Shown here one piece after another: positions 1-11,089 of a stretch of 64,000 nt of DNA. Under the pieces are notes generated by a model that ran no database searches, was not told where the DNA came from, and saw nothing but the letters and a program-made list of their open reading frames with translations. Each line of letters begins with the position of its first letter. The first letter of the stretch is position 1. Position numbers and translations under genes: made by a program. Source of the DNA: Margaritifera margaritifera (Eukaryota; Mollusca; Bivalvia; Unionida; Margaritiferidae); assembly GCA_029931535.1 (NCBI GenBank), contig JAQPZY010001523.1:561001-625000 (forward strand), in the 5' to 3' direction.

Positions 1-119
1 TTGGCTGTAAGTAACGAGATAAGGAAATGCCAAGTTAAATTGATTAACATGTTGGAAAGGTCTCTTCTATGGGGATAGAAAATAATGAACTAGGGTTTCA
101 AATAAGTGGATGCATGTAC

Positions 120-411
120 CTTTCTTTTCTTTCTTCGCTCTTTCTCTTTCTCGACTCCTCTCATGTTGTCGTCTCTCCCTTGACAAAGATCGAGCTCTCC
201 GACGTTCCCGTTCTCGTTCTTCAGACTGTCGTAGTTTGTCCCTGTCCCACTCTCGTATTGGTTTCACCTCTTCCTTTTTTTCTTCTTTCTTCTTCCTATC
301 TCTTTCCCTCTCCTTTTCTTTCACTCGTTCCTTTTCCTTTTCTTTTCTTGGGACTGGTTTTTCCTTCTGTATTGGTGCTTGTGGTATTTCAAGGTTTCGG
401 TGATGGTGAAC
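120..411 (-). CDS. ACIN1: Acinus exon: charged tail after the RRM
   Basis: This is the most 3' Acinus exon in the window, 292 bp, entered in phase 0 after a CACAG acceptor and left in phase 1 at AAAG|GTACAT. It begins VHHHRNLEIPQ, runs through a Lys/Glu/Arg-rich helix-like stretch (KEKERVKEKERERDRKKKEE) and contains PIREWDRDKLRQ, the counterpart of the vertebrate REWDRDK motif just downstream of the RRM. It ends in RS/RE-type sequence (RARSLSRERR). The RSB motif that contacts RNPS1 and SAP18 is expected beyond this point and is not in the window. The low complexity makes the family call depend on the neighbouring RRM exons. Confidence 0.88.
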
Positions 412-904
412 CTGTGAACCCAGAAATTTATTGGTTTGCATATAATATGACCCTTTTTAATCTTTACCCACAGATCTTGAGATTATGTTCCATGGCTAGC
501 ATTTGTACAAAATTTGATGACAGGAATTACTAGAACTATTATCAACAGGTTCATTGCAAAGGGCCCCGCTTGCTACAATTTATTCATCAGGGACTTTACA
601 CAAAGGTACTTTGTGGGAACAAAAGGGGGTGTATCCAATAATGGGCCATAACTCGACAAAATGATAATGTAAAATGCCAGCAATCAAACTCATGTGGAGT
701 TCAATAATTTTAAACTGCAAATAAAATTTGCTTGAAATTCTGGAAGACCCTGGTGCAAAAGTAGTAGGAACAAGATGCCCAAGAGAGCCTGGGATAGTTG
801 ACATTTGTCACCTTGTGAATGCTCCACACCATCTTAAATTCACATTATCTCCCTGCCCCTGGAAACTTGGCCCTGATTTATAACTTAGAAAAAGTTCTAA
901 CAGT

Positions 905-1590
905 TCTCAAGGGAGCTGCGGTGGCTTAGTGGTTAAGCTGTTGGACTCTTAACCAGAAGGCTGTAGGTTCGATTTCCACTAACTGAATGGCATGGATCCT
1001 CATTAATATGCATAAATCTTGCTATTAATCGAACTCATCTGAGATTTTGATCATACAAGTTGACATTGTATGTCTCCCCAAAATCTGTTCTGAAATATGG
1101 TCTTTAGAGTGTTCATAAGCTCAGACAATCAGATGCAACACCACTCTCATTAATTTGTGTGGATCTCGCTCATAATCAATCTCACCCTAGAGCTCTATGA
1201 TATAAGCTTCCATACCAAATCTGATCAGAAACATGGCCTCTAAGAGTGTTTAAAATCTCAGCCAATCAGATGCTAGATCACCTCATGAATACGGGTGGAT
1301 GTTGCTCACAACTCAACGCATATATCTTCATGATATAAGTTTACAAACTATATATAATCACAATCTAATCAGAAAAAAACTCTAGAGTGTTCACAAGCTC
1401 AGTCAATCATATGCACGATCACCTCATTAATATGTGTCAATGTTGCTCATAATCTCTCACCCGAGATCTTGATGTCATAAGCTTAAATACCAAATCTGAT
1501 AAAAATCTAATTAGAAATATGGATGGATGGACAGCTGGACCGAAGGACATGATTATTACAGGGCTCTGCCAACTTCGTCCAACATGTTTC
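905..1590 (+). repeat. Composite repeat: tRNA-like head plus ~140-bp units
   Basis: A tRNA-like head at about 908-980 carries an A-box-like GGTGGCTTAGTGGTTA, an anticodon-loop-like GGACTCTTAACC (CTT) and a B-box-like GGTTCGATTTC. It is followed by about four diverged units that each carry a CATTAATATG-like block (near 1000, 1148, 1283 and 1426), then GCTCATAATC, TGATACAAGCTT-like and ACAAGCTCAGCCAATCAGATG blocks. The same arrangement with six units occurs at 17055-18005. The head has no clean acceptor stem, so it is a SINE-type promoter rather than a functional tRNA gene. Confidence 0.75.
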
Positions 1591-2203
1591 TGAACATTTT
1601 CAGCATAAAGTATGCTTATTACTGAATAAGTGGTGCCAGAAAGGTAAGATTAGACTTTTTGGAACTGCATCTCTCATCTTTCACATCATTTTTCACTGGG
1701 AAGAAAAAAAGGCGAAATAACTATACATGACATCTGCAGAAAGAAAAAAAAGTCTTACTTCGAAACAGCATTTTTTAAATTACTTTTAAAAACTTAAATT
1801 CATAATCATAATATGGATGATATTTTAAAAATCCTGCTGCCACCGCCATCACTGCTGTCAAGTGACACCTACATCTCGCCATCTGATAATGTAGCAAAAC
1901 AACTCAGAAATGTGTCCAGAGGCCAAAGATGTTGCTATAAATATGGAATATTTAATGGTTCAAGATACAAGGGCAAATTCGAAAATCAAACAGGGGCAAT
2001 AACTTGAACTTGACCCACGTATTCTTGATACCGAGACCCACACCATTTGCATGCATTACTTCAAAATTTAACAAGTGAAACAATTTTATGTTGCTATGGT
2101 ATCAAATTTTTACTGGAAAAAAGGTGAAAATTGTACTTGATCTAAGCCTTCTCAATACTAAAACTGGTACCAAATTTGGTTTCAATGATATCCTTGACAC
2201 TTA

Positions 2204-2397
2204 CCGTATATACTCACATATAAGCCGGATCCAAATGCAAACAACATAGATGCATAATGCGCCAGCAGATCAGGGTCTATGTTGTTTGTTCGACCGATTA
2301 GTCCTTACAAACCCAGGTCTGACAGTGCATTATGCAATGGCAGATCTGGGTCTATGCAGTTTGCAGTTGGTATCGGCTTATACGAGAGTATATACGG
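2204..2397. mobile_element. MITE with TA target duplication, copy 1
   Basis: This 194-bp element has terminal inverted repeats that start CCGTATATACTC and continue into a TATAAGCC block, and it is flanked by TA on both sides. The inside contains two inverted blocks around CAGATCTGGGTCTATG and TGCATTATGC. It has no coding capacity. TA duplication suggests mobilisation by a Tc1/mariner or pogo-type transposase. A second copy is at 43388-43600, and the 1.5 kb elements at 23069 and 44136 have nearly the same termini. Confidence 0.8.
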
Positions 2398-2692
2398 TAT
2401 CTGCTGACCCATTATGTGATGATAGATATCGGTCTATACTGTTCGTAGCTGGGGGTACAATATACACAAAGTCCTGCACAGAACTGTGCAGTGATGTTTG
2501 GTTTAGGACTTTAAAAAAAAAAATCTAACAAAATCTTAAATGCTATCGCTCCTGCTCCCACCTTTGCTGACAGAAAATGACACGTACATATATTGTTGTA
2601 GGTGAGTGCATCTCCAATATATGTGGGGATAAAAAAGGCAGTTTGCAAACACTGAATGTAAAAATTAATTGGGTTAACTCCTAGAAAATTAC

Positions 2693-2800
2693 CTCGTCCT
2701 CAGTCCCATAATCAACAGAGAGAATCTTGGGATTTGATTGAGGCCATCTGGTGCCATGTAATGCTTTGCGTGTTGCCATAGCTTCCTCCTCCGTAGAATA
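2693..2800 (-). CDS. ACIN1: Acinus exon: C-terminal half of the RRM
   Basis: This 108-bp exon is in phase 0 at both ends, with acceptor TTTCAG and donor GAG|GTAATT. It encodes [16 protein letters not shown] followed by [20 protein letters not shown], very close to the vertebrate Acinus RRM segment after the CFVT strand. The RRM binds RNA or protein within the exon junction complex periphery. In human Acinus the equivalent end of this segment continues as DELD, reported as a caspase-3 cleavage site; here the sequence runs TEDE then VHHH across the next junction. Confidence 0.95.
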
Positions 2801-3197
2801 CTGAAATTATATCATGTCATTTATGACCATCATATCAATGAACAGGGCTTGACATTAATTAACATCACTTGCCCAGTGTAGCAAGATCTCCAACAGTCTT
2901 ATTTCCCTGATCAGTTCATTACTTCTCCAGATGTATTTTGGGTCAAAACTAAATGGAAAGAAATAGTAGCAGAATTTACTGATACGCAATTGAATTAATA
3001 ATATTCACATTTATTTAAATATAAATTTAACAGGACTAGAATACAGCAAAATCGCAGATCTATAGTGAACATTTTTATCTAATGGACATAAACTTCAAAA
3101 CAGAAATAAAATGTATAGAAATTATTGTACAAATTTTAAAAAATATGACACTGAAAAACTTGAACAAAAAAGATTATTGTGAATGGCATAATATACG

Positions 3198-3620
3198 CCT
3201 GCTACATGTTTGATATTCCTCAATGTTGACACTAGTCGGGTAAGACTGCCACATGTTTAATATTCCTCAGTGTTGACACTAGTTGGGTAAGACTGCCACA
3301 TGTTTAATAGTCCTGTATGTTGACACTAGTTGGGCAAGACTGCCACATGTTTAGTAGTCCCGTATGTTGACACTAGTTGGGCAAGACTGCCACATGTTTA
3401 ATAGTCCTGTATGTTGACACTAGTTGGGCAAGACTGCCACATGTTTAATAGTCCTCTATGTTGACACAAGTTGGGCAAGACTGCCACATGTTTAATAGTC
3501 CTCTATGTAGACACAAGTTGGGCAAGACTGCCACATGTTTAATAGTCCTCTATGTAGACTCAAGTTGGGCAAGACTGCCACATGTTTAGTAGTCCTCTAT
3601 GTAGACACAAGTTGGGCAAG
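3198..3620. repeat. 47-bp minisatellite, nine copies
   Basis: Nine head-to-tail copies of a 47-bp unit begin near 3198, 3244, 3291 and so on. The consensus contains GACTGCCACATGTTTAATAG, TCCTCTATGTTGACAC and AAGTTGGGCAA. Neighbouring copies differ by only a few substitutions and are homogenised in subgroups: GTTGACACTAG in the early copies and GTAGACACAAG in the late ones. It lies in the intron between the two RRM exons. Confidence 0.95.
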
Positions 3621-3639
3621 ACTGACTTGAAAATCTGGA

Positions 3640-4375
3640 CCTTAGGTCAAGGTATGCAATCTTGAACTACACTTACTATGCAGAAGCCAGTATTTTCTCA
3701 TCAGACTTACCATGACCTTCGCCTTGGATCATTAGATCCCAAAATCTGTTTTTTTAATTACCTCAAGTGCAAGCCATCCACAAAGTTTGGTCAAGGAAGT
3801 TATTCTAAATCAGAAGTTATTATGCAAAAAAAAAAAAAAATTTTCTTCCTCTTGGTTTTTTCTTACACTAAGTGCAAGCCCACCACAAACTTTGGTCAAG
3901 GTATGTGGTCTAACACTAGTTATTATGTGAAAACCATTATTCTTATTTCAACCACGGTAACCTAAACCTCTGACCCCAAAATCAATAGGTTTCTTTCTTA
4001 TCCAAAGTGTAAGCCAACCACAAACTTTGATGGAGGTACTTGGTCGATAAGTGAAGTTTTTGTACAGAAACCATTTTTTATTTTGCTGCCTCAGTGGCCC
4101 TAACCTTTGACCATTTGAGCCCAAAATCAATAGGCTTCTTCCTTACTCCAAATGTAAGCCACCCACAAAGTATAACCCAGGTCTGTGACATAAAACTAAA
4201 GTTACTCTGCAGAAACCAATTTTCTTCTTTCAGTCAGTGACCTTGACTATTGATGTTTTGACCACAAAATTGATAGGCTTCTCCCTTACAATAAGTGCAA
4301 GCCATCAACAATATTTGGTAAAGGTAGATTATCTTAAAACTAAAGTTATTGCACAGAAATGAAAAGATAACTGAT
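3640..4375. repeat. ~130-bp TGACCTTGACC-type tandem repeat
   Basis: About five diverged units carry ACCTTGACCTTTGACC-like, CCCAAAATCAATAGG, TTCTTCCTTA, AAGTGCAAGCCA, ACAAAGTTTGGTCAAGG and a TTATTGTGCAGAAA block. Related arrays occur at 41680-42310 and 58140-58690. I know this style of repeat to be common in mollusc genomes. Short open frames across it are chance. Confidence 0.8.
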
Positions 4376-4379
4376 GAAC

Positions 4380-5164
4380 AGATGTATTGACAAATATCAT
4401 TACATTATTTGTCTTCTGGGAGGCATATACAAAAAATAAATAATTGTGCACCAAACATGAAATGATTGCATATTAATATATTTCTGATGTTGGTCAAGAG
4501 CTTGTCAAGTTTGAGGATGTCAGCCAAAAAACTTTTTATTCCAAAATATCTTTTTTGTTCTATTGATAGATTATTTTAACTTGTGTTAAATGCATCTAAA
4601 TCTTCATAGTATTTATAAGTTAAAACAAATAATACAAGACTATATCTTATCTCTTACTATCTGATGAGACAATAGGCACACAGTTTAGTAAAACTAATCT
4701 CTTGCAAACATGAATTCTTTTACTTTCAGGGTGTAACAATTGGTCTGGAGTATGCAATTTTCTTTGTATCATCTGATATCAGGCTCTGAAATTTACAACC
4801 TGTTTGAATATAAATAAAATTATTGTTTTAATATATTCTAATTTGTGGCTATGTAACACCACTACTTTACAATATTTATTATTCATTGTGCAATGCTCCA
4901 AGTAATGCCTTAATAAAAATGTCAATAATCACACTCCAGCATCAACAATAAGAGAAAACTAAAGTTTTTGTGGGCATGTTGTAGATAATTCATAAATCGG
5001 GCAAGTGATTATACAATAAATGATCCTACAAAATGAGCCAAGTTACAATGATTGCTAGGACACCATAGGATTTAACTCTTAGGTTACCAAATTAATATAA
5101 ACTATGTCACGAGCTGTACTGTCAATAAACATACAATAAAGTGGACAAGTATTGCTCAACTTAC
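4380..5164. other. AT-rich intron, nothing recognised
   Basis: Intronic sequence up to the donor of the RRM exon. I see no repeat unit, coding similarity or RNA gene in it. Confidence 0.6.
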
Positions 5165-5400
5165 TGTTACATAGCAATGAGACTTGATTTTGTCAATCCA
5201 AAACCCTTCATCAGTGAAATTCCCCGTTCTCTTCATCAACTCCTTCAACTGATTCAAAGTAAATGGTCGCACTAGGTTGCGAATGTGCACAATTCTGCTA
5301 ACAGGGTTTCTGGCTGGTGACTGTCCTCTTCCAGCTTTCATTGGTTCATCAGGCTGTACCAGTGGTGGGTTACTCACACGGCGAATAATCTTTGGCTCAC
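5165..5400 (-). CDS. ACIN1: Acinus exon: N-terminal half of the RRM
   Basis: This 236-bp exon is the strongest evidence for the gene. After a TTTCATCCAG acceptor in phase 1 it encodes [19 protein letters not shown], then [36 protein letters not shown] and [13 protein letters not shown], leaving in phase 0 at [27 protein letters not shown] is the first strand and helix of the Acinus RRM, and [12 protein letters not shown] holds the RNP1-like strand. The preceding exon that joins in phase is 14348-14570, because AAAG plus GT restores a Gly codon. The intron between them contains the DIRS-like element. Confidence 0.97.
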
Positions 5401-5938
5401 CTGGATGAAATAAAACAAGAGTCATGTAGAGATAACACATTCCCTGGTCAGTCCCAGATCATGTGAAGACTTCTACTGAAACTACCCTATGGTCCAGCAA
5501 TCTAAATTTTTTTGAAGTACTTATGCCAGTACCCTTTTGTCCAGCACTCTTAATTTATATATGACTTGTGCTACTGTTTCCATGGCATCATAAAAATACT
5601 GAATGCTGAGAATTACGAGTATAAAAAGATGTCTACACAACTTGCTTGACATGTGTACCAAGTTTGCTTGAAATTTTCTTTAGCAGTTTGCTAGTTATGC
5701 TCTGGAAACTAAAGTGTTTATGGACACACAACACTGGACATAGCATTAGCTACTCCCCCCAACCCACCCCCATATTACATACTGGGGTGATTAAAAAAAA
5801 AACAAAACAAGAAAATGGAATATACATCCCCCACCCCACCAAAATGTCTGTTAAGCGACAGAATGATATGTTGAAGATTTCAAATATAGGAAGTTCATAT
5901 GCAGAAAGGGAAGTGATAGGTATCATGAGTTGTGCTCC

Positions 5939-6105
5939 AGAAATGAAGGTTTGGTTTGGTTTTGTGGGGTTTAATGCCATATTTCAGCACACAATAGGCT
6001 ATACATGGCTGCCAGTATATTTGGTGGAGGAAGAACCCAGGAAGACCTGGGGAAGAACCATAAACCCACAGGAAGCAACTGGCAATCTTGCTCATATAAC
6101 CAAGA
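5939..6105 (-). mobile_element. 5'-truncated SINE, Leu/Ser-tRNA family
   Basis: Read on the minus strand this matches the body and tail of the SINEs at 14829 and 61763: GTATATTTGG-type sequence, GGGTTCTTCCTCCACCAAATATACTGG, GCCATGTATAG and a tail of GGCATTAAACCCCACAAAACC. The tRNA-like head is missing. Confidence 0.75.
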
Positions 6106-6239
6106 AATTGCAACAAAGCTACAAGGTAAGTAGTGTGCTGCATGTCCACATGGATCACCAGCCAATATGGAAATTGTGGGTTCTAGCTACTATCCAGTCA
6201 ACCAAGAAATAATACATTTTTCAAGAACTTCAATCAAAC

Positions 6240-7740
6240 AAAATAAATAAATAAATGAAGAACAAAAATTGGTATCAGGGAATTGAAACGAAACCTTCAT
6301 GAGCTCAATATGACTAAATACAAATCAACTTTGATAGAGAAAAATTCTGGATGAAACTCAAAAATTAAAGGATAGTATATCTCTGAGAAATAATTAAGCT
6401 ATTATAAAGATACAGATTGATATTTTTTTTTCTTCTTATTGACAATAAACATCAGACTCCAGTAGTGATACAAAGAAGAACTTAGCTATGTCAATGTCAT
6501 TTTCTCAGAACACATGAGAAACAAATACGCACTCTCAATACCAGTTGCATTTTCAAAACAATTTTTTGCAGTCAGTTATGTGCACTGTATTTAATATTGA
6601 TCCAATGAATTATTGACTGTACAAGTCAATTCTTATTACTATATTTATTCATTTATTTCTGTATTGTTTGTTTGATTGATTGAATCACGACTGAATTATG
6701 ACCATGTCTATACAATAAATAACTGAAAATAGCCCTAGTTTCACTAACATCTCAATGTATATCTCTCATTGTCTTCCTGAAACTTATATTTTACAATATT
6801 TATCTTATTAATTAGCATCCTGCAATTCAATTTGCAATTTTAATTCAGCATATATCATTAAATTTCAGTAATAACATCATACACTCATCATAAAATATTC
6901 TTGTTTTAAATCTGGAGAAAATTGTGGAGTTCCAAATTATTTCTTTACATTCAAAATTAAAAATATTCCCAACTGTATGAAGTTGGAACTAAGAGTTACT
7001 TTTTAATCCTTTCAATTACCTCTCTCTCTCTTTCTATCTCAATGAAATCACAATATTATTGGAAACTTGCTTTAAGCAAGATGAAGTAAAATATCACTTC
7101 AGGAAAATAGTGAGAAACTGGTGGAAACTGAGGCCTGGGCCCTGCCTGATCTTTTAGCCTGGCTGGTTTCCTGGCCCTACTCCATTAGCATCAGCAGATG
7201 ATTTGGTCCTGATTGTTCAGCTTTGCAGCCACATTTTCCACTCTGGATCTGAAGCATTTGCTATGAATTTAACTTCAAAGATTTTTTATTTTTCTCAAAT
7301 TCATGTATTGTGCACATAGTCTTCTTAATCTGTTTGATATGCTTACAAAACTGCATTATTTCCCACCTTAAGGCTTATGGCAAGAAACCTAAAACATGAA
7401 CATAAATGTCTTCCCATGTCTCTTTGATTAGGCAATTCATCGAAACTATACACATTTTACATCATTAGTGCATCACTTCTCCACATTAACACAAAATAGG
7501 ACCTCTACTTCCTGTGCCAGTGTTCATGGCTTTTGCACATGGCATGTACCTTCCACAACACTTTATTAAGCAAAGAAAAGACTTGTAAATAAATGCAAAG
7601 AGCCCAAATGATCGGGATAAGGTACAGACTAAAACTCTTACCTTCTCTGGGAAAAAAATTCCTGTTCCATATCACAGTAAAAGTTTTGTTGGGTCACAGG
7701 GTTTCAGTCAGGTCAGTCAGTAAAGGGCAACAAACAACCT
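6240..7740. other. Intron stretch, nothing recognised
   Basis: AT-rich intron sequence with a short (TC)n at about 7020. No coding frame resembles a known protein and I found no repeat partner for it in the window. Confidence 0.5.
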
Positions 7741-7789
7741 AAATTTGGGTCTAAACGATTTAGGAATTTTTGCCCATGGAAACTTAAGT

Positions 7790-9400
7790 GTGGATAATGA
7801 ATGGATGGACAAAGAAACAGATCAAAACATTAAAAATATTGACACAGAAGAATTGTCAGTAAAAAGACACATCACCACCACTAGTCTAATGTGTGCAGTG
7901 TTGTATCTAGGATTTGGGCGACACACAACATTTTAAAGGGAAAAAGGAAAATTATAGTACATAATGCACCAGTAGTGCTAAAAAAATTAGATAATCTAAT
8001 CTGCTTCGATCGTTTTGACACCTTAACTTTTTGTCTGCAATGTACTATCATATGTTCCTGTACATTATTGCAATAAACCTTTTTAACATGTGCTCAAGTA
8101 ACTCATGAAAACACTAACAGGTTTGAATATCTGGTTAACCTGAAATAAGCTGGACCATAGAATTTTCCATTCTGGATCTTGCTCTCATTTAACTTTAGTG
8201 CTCAATCATATTACTACCGACATTTATTATAATAAATACTCATGTTTTCTTAATTACTTTTCTTTTCAAAATGAATAAATCATTAATTAAATGATAAATT
8301 GTGTATTTGCATAAATTTAGTTTCTACTGTCATTAATTCAACCTCAAAATAAATTAAATCTTCCTTGCCGCAGGTGTGATGTTAACCTCAAAATACGCTA
8401 CACTTGCTGTTGTCAAAGATGTTACATTGCAACTCTGCCAACCACCACAAACCTTGAATGTTTTCATTGACAGACACATTGTTTTAAAACAAATATTCAT
8501 TGCCATCTTACAGTTTTTATCACCCATAGCGACTTTGGCCATTGCAAGTGCCAACATAGATGTGAATGGACATCCACTAAAGAAAAGTTGTAGGTGTATT
8601 TTTCTATTTTTTCCTGATGAAAAAGGTGCAGAGAATCAGGATTTGGGGGACACAGCACAAAAGCAAAGGTGGAAACCTGTGATCCCCCATTTAAGGTGCA
8701 ACAATGTGTGCCAAATGTCATACAGATGTCTTCAACAGTTTGGAACTATGCTCAGGAAAAGTATGAATCATGGATGGATGGATGAGCAGACAAACAGATG
8801 GAAATATTACAAATATTTAATATGTATGTATATATGTAGTAGTGTTTTTTTTACAGCACCTCAGTACAATAGTGGCTATAAGTGCCAACTAAAGGCAAAG
8901 TTTGAAATATATAAAAATGAATTGCACAAAAAAACTGCTCCAAATAAATGTTAACATGAAGCACAAGACAAAATATAAAATGTACAGATGTTAAAATTCT
9001 GTAAAACGTATATAAAATAATTGAAACTGAAGAATTGTAAATGGTTTTGTAGTTTTGCTTTCTAAACACAAGTGTAGAAAATGGATGGATGGATAAAAGA
9101 ATGGACAAAAACATAAAAAATATTGAAACTGAAGAATAGTGAATAGCAAAAGGCACATCTGAACCACTAGTCCAATATGTGTACAAAGTTTCTTAGAGAT
9201 ACCTGGAATGGTTTGACAGTTATTATCTGAAAAATCAAGTGTGGATAATGGATGGATGGACAGAAAAAAGGACCATAACAACAAATACTGAAACTGGAGA
9301 ACAGTGAACAGCAAAAGGCACATCTGGACCACAAGTCCACTATGTGAACAAAGTTTCATCTCAAGATCTGGAAATGCTATCAATGAAATCTGTAATGTAA
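7790..9400. repeat. Diverged ~170-bp repeats and a SINE-tail fragment
   Basis: Several blocks share GGATGGATGGACA, AAAATATTGAAACTGAAGAA, AGTGAATAGCAAAAGGCACATCTG, ACCACTAGTCCAATATGTG and ACAAAGTTTC, near 7800-7890, 9075-9195 and 9245-9370. Between them, about 8845-8985 resembles the 3' end of the SINE at 29361-29820 (GCACCTCAGTACAATAGTGGCTATAAGTGCC). Long open frames here are not conserved proteins. Confidence 0.6.
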
Positions 9401-9829
9401 CAAAATCAATGGTTTTTATTCTAAGTATTATCTCGAGTCAGTGTTAATAATTATAACGTGACAACCAATTCAGCAGGTAACAAAGATGTACCAAATCAAT
9501 CACATCTAATTACTCTTAAATTTTGGTGTTGCAGAGATCAAGTGCTTACTCTGATTAAATAACTTGTTCTTCAAACTTGTATAAAAAGCTTTGATAGTTA
9601 AGGTATTGTTACCAGTTGGTCCTTAAAGTGATGAAAACTAGAATATTCTGAATAAATCAATGACCATTAATTGGCAACCCATAATCATTGCTGGCCCTTG
9701 GTTTTAAACCAGGTACTGCCGTGATATAGCTCATGGAACCTAAACATTCCACAATTCAAGCACCTATATAAGCCTGCAATATGTAGTTTGCTGGGATCAA
9801 ACTAATTTTAATTATGGACAACTTACCTT

Positions 9830-9950
9830 TTATAGTTACATTCCTTACATTTTTCCTGGAGCTAGTCCCCAGTCCAACAAGAATTTCCTCCTTCAGTTGG
9901 ATCTTGGAGGTCTAGAAAAAAATATAAACATGATCTGTTGTCAGTAGGGT
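9830..9950. repeat. Left inverted terminal repeat of the DIRS-like element
   Basis: This segment matches the reverse complement of about 14190-14316, including TTTTTCCTGGAGCTAGT versus TTTTCCTAGCTCTAGTT, CCCAGTCCAA, and GGAGGTCTAGAA versus GGAGGTCTGGAA. On the minus strand it mimics an 83-bp exon (acceptor TTTTTTCTAG, donor AAAG|GTAAGT), but inclusion between the Acinus exons would shift the frame into a stop. I therefore call it a terminal repeat, not an exon. Confidence 0.65.
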
Positions 9951-10059
9951 TTTCTACTGCTGGCAACCTGCTGCGCTGATACAATTCAACCTAATCTGTA
10001 GATGTCTTCACTCTTGTGTGATATCAAATGAAAGTAGAATGAAGAGAAAGGTGGAGTGT

Positions 10060-10540
10060 GACTGCCAGAAAGTGGCATTCATAACATCATCCAGAAAAGA
10101 ATGATTAAAAACGCTATGGATTTCAATTGGTTCAGTGGCAACTCAAAGTAGCTGATTCTTGGCCAGAAAGCTGGTTGGCAAAGAATAGACTGAATCAGTT
10201 GCAAATAATCATAGGCAACCCTCTTCCACCAAAAAGGCATGAAGTTCACACCTTCTCGCTGACAATATTGGGAAAGAAGGAAGATCATCTTTAAGGCAAG
10301 GATCTCAAATGAAGCTTCACTGAAGGTTTCATAAGATTTTTTTGACAACAGCCAAAGAACACACAAAAAGTTCCACCTAGGCATTAAAGAGTGAGAGATT
10401 GGTCTTCGAAGCTCAGAGGAACTAATCAGTCGTGAAAGATGAGAATCTGACTCTATGGTGGAGACAAGAGAGAACTTGAGGGTATTGGAAATGGCTGCTC
10501 TATATCCCTTAATGGTGGAGACTGAGCACCTATGCACTAT
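10060..10540 (-). pseudogene. DIRS tyrosine recombinase, truncated
   Basis: An open frame ending at 10079 contains STIKGYRAAISNTL, SSELRRPISHSLMPRWN, FLCVLWLLSKKSYETFSEAS and LALKMIFLLSQYCQREGVN. These match the N-terminal SAM-like domain and the start of the catalytic domain of DIRS-type tyrosine recombinases, where the last block corresponds to the LKTVFLLALASxxRRSE segment. The HxxR and Tyr catalytic half is not found before the terminal repeat, so the enzyme is inactive. It overlaps the end of the RNase H region by gene order, as usual in DIRS. Confidence 0.72.
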
Positions 10541-10544
10541 GGGT

Positions 10545-11060
10545 TGGCACTGGGGAGATCTAAAGTGGTAGTTTGTTGTTCAGGCTAATTGCAAAAAAGT
10601 CTACTATTGGCCTGCCCCACAGATGAAAAAGTCTTTCTGCTATTGACTGGTGCAGAGACCACTCTATGATGACTGGATGTCCCTGTCTGGACAGGCTGGT
10701 AGCTAGGATATTTCTTATGCCCTGGAATGTGGCAGACTCAGAGAGTAATCCCCTCTGAAGCTGTCCATTGGAGAAGGTTCACGACTTTAAAACAAAGAGA
10801 AGGGGCACAAGGTACGCAACAACCGACCTGTTAGGAAAACAGACTGCATTTCTAGGTTGTAGATATGAAAGGAAGACTCTTCCTGAGACCACAGGTCATG
10901 AAGGACTAACCTCACGGTCTTTAAGTGAGCACCCCCACCTAAATCTAAGGCATCAGTGTACAGGAAAGAATGAAGTTCTGAGGCATGGATCAGAACACTG
11001 GCCAGAAACCTGTCCTGATTTACCTACCACCTCAGATCATGATGAAATCTGAATCCCTAA
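10545..11060 (-). pseudogene. DIRS RNase H region, frameshifted
   Basis: Two minus-strand frames together resemble DIRS RNase H. The first has YTDALDLGGGAHLKTV followed by LHDLWSQEESSFHIYNLEMQ, corresponding to the TDAS..GWGAH..LWS..E...HIN.LE pattern. The second has HIPG-like then ILATSLSRQG, IIEWSLHQSIAERLFHLWG and IVDFFAISLNNKLPL, corresponding to the ADxLSR..EWSL...LF..WG.P.VDLFAT..N pattern. The shift between frames and an internal stop show that it is dead. Confidence 0.72.
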
Positions 11061-11089
11061 AAGAATCTGAGCTGACAGGGAGTCCATGT

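Larger units (their letters stand above)
412..2692 (-). other. Acinus intron with a tRNA-headed repeat and a MITE
   Basis: This intron separates the RRM C-terminal exon from the charged tail exon. It holds the tRNA-like repeat at 905-1590, the TA-flanked MITE at 2204-2397 and a related partial MITE sequence at about 2401-2480. The remaining AT-rich DNA, including 1600-2200, shows no coding signal I trust. Confidence 0.8.

Noticed and set aside
69..533. Plus-strand frame over the charged Acinus exon
   Set aside because: It is the antisense shadow of the KEKERVKEKERE-coding exon, and low-complexity codons keep the opposite strand open.
908..980. tRNA gene with CTT anticodon
   Set aside because: A and B boxes are present but the acceptor stem does not pair and the sequence is the head of a repeated element.
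5646..6212. A 188-codon plus-strand open frame
   Set aside because: Its second half is antisense SINE sequence and the first half has no recognisable protein features.
8376..8954. A 192-codon plus-strand open frame
   Set aside because: It spans diverged repeats and a SINE-tail fragment, has no family motif, and no splice partner or conserved composition.
10768..11052. Plus-strand open frame within the DIRS region
   Set aside because: The opposite strand encodes the RNase H-like blocks; the plus frame has no similarity.
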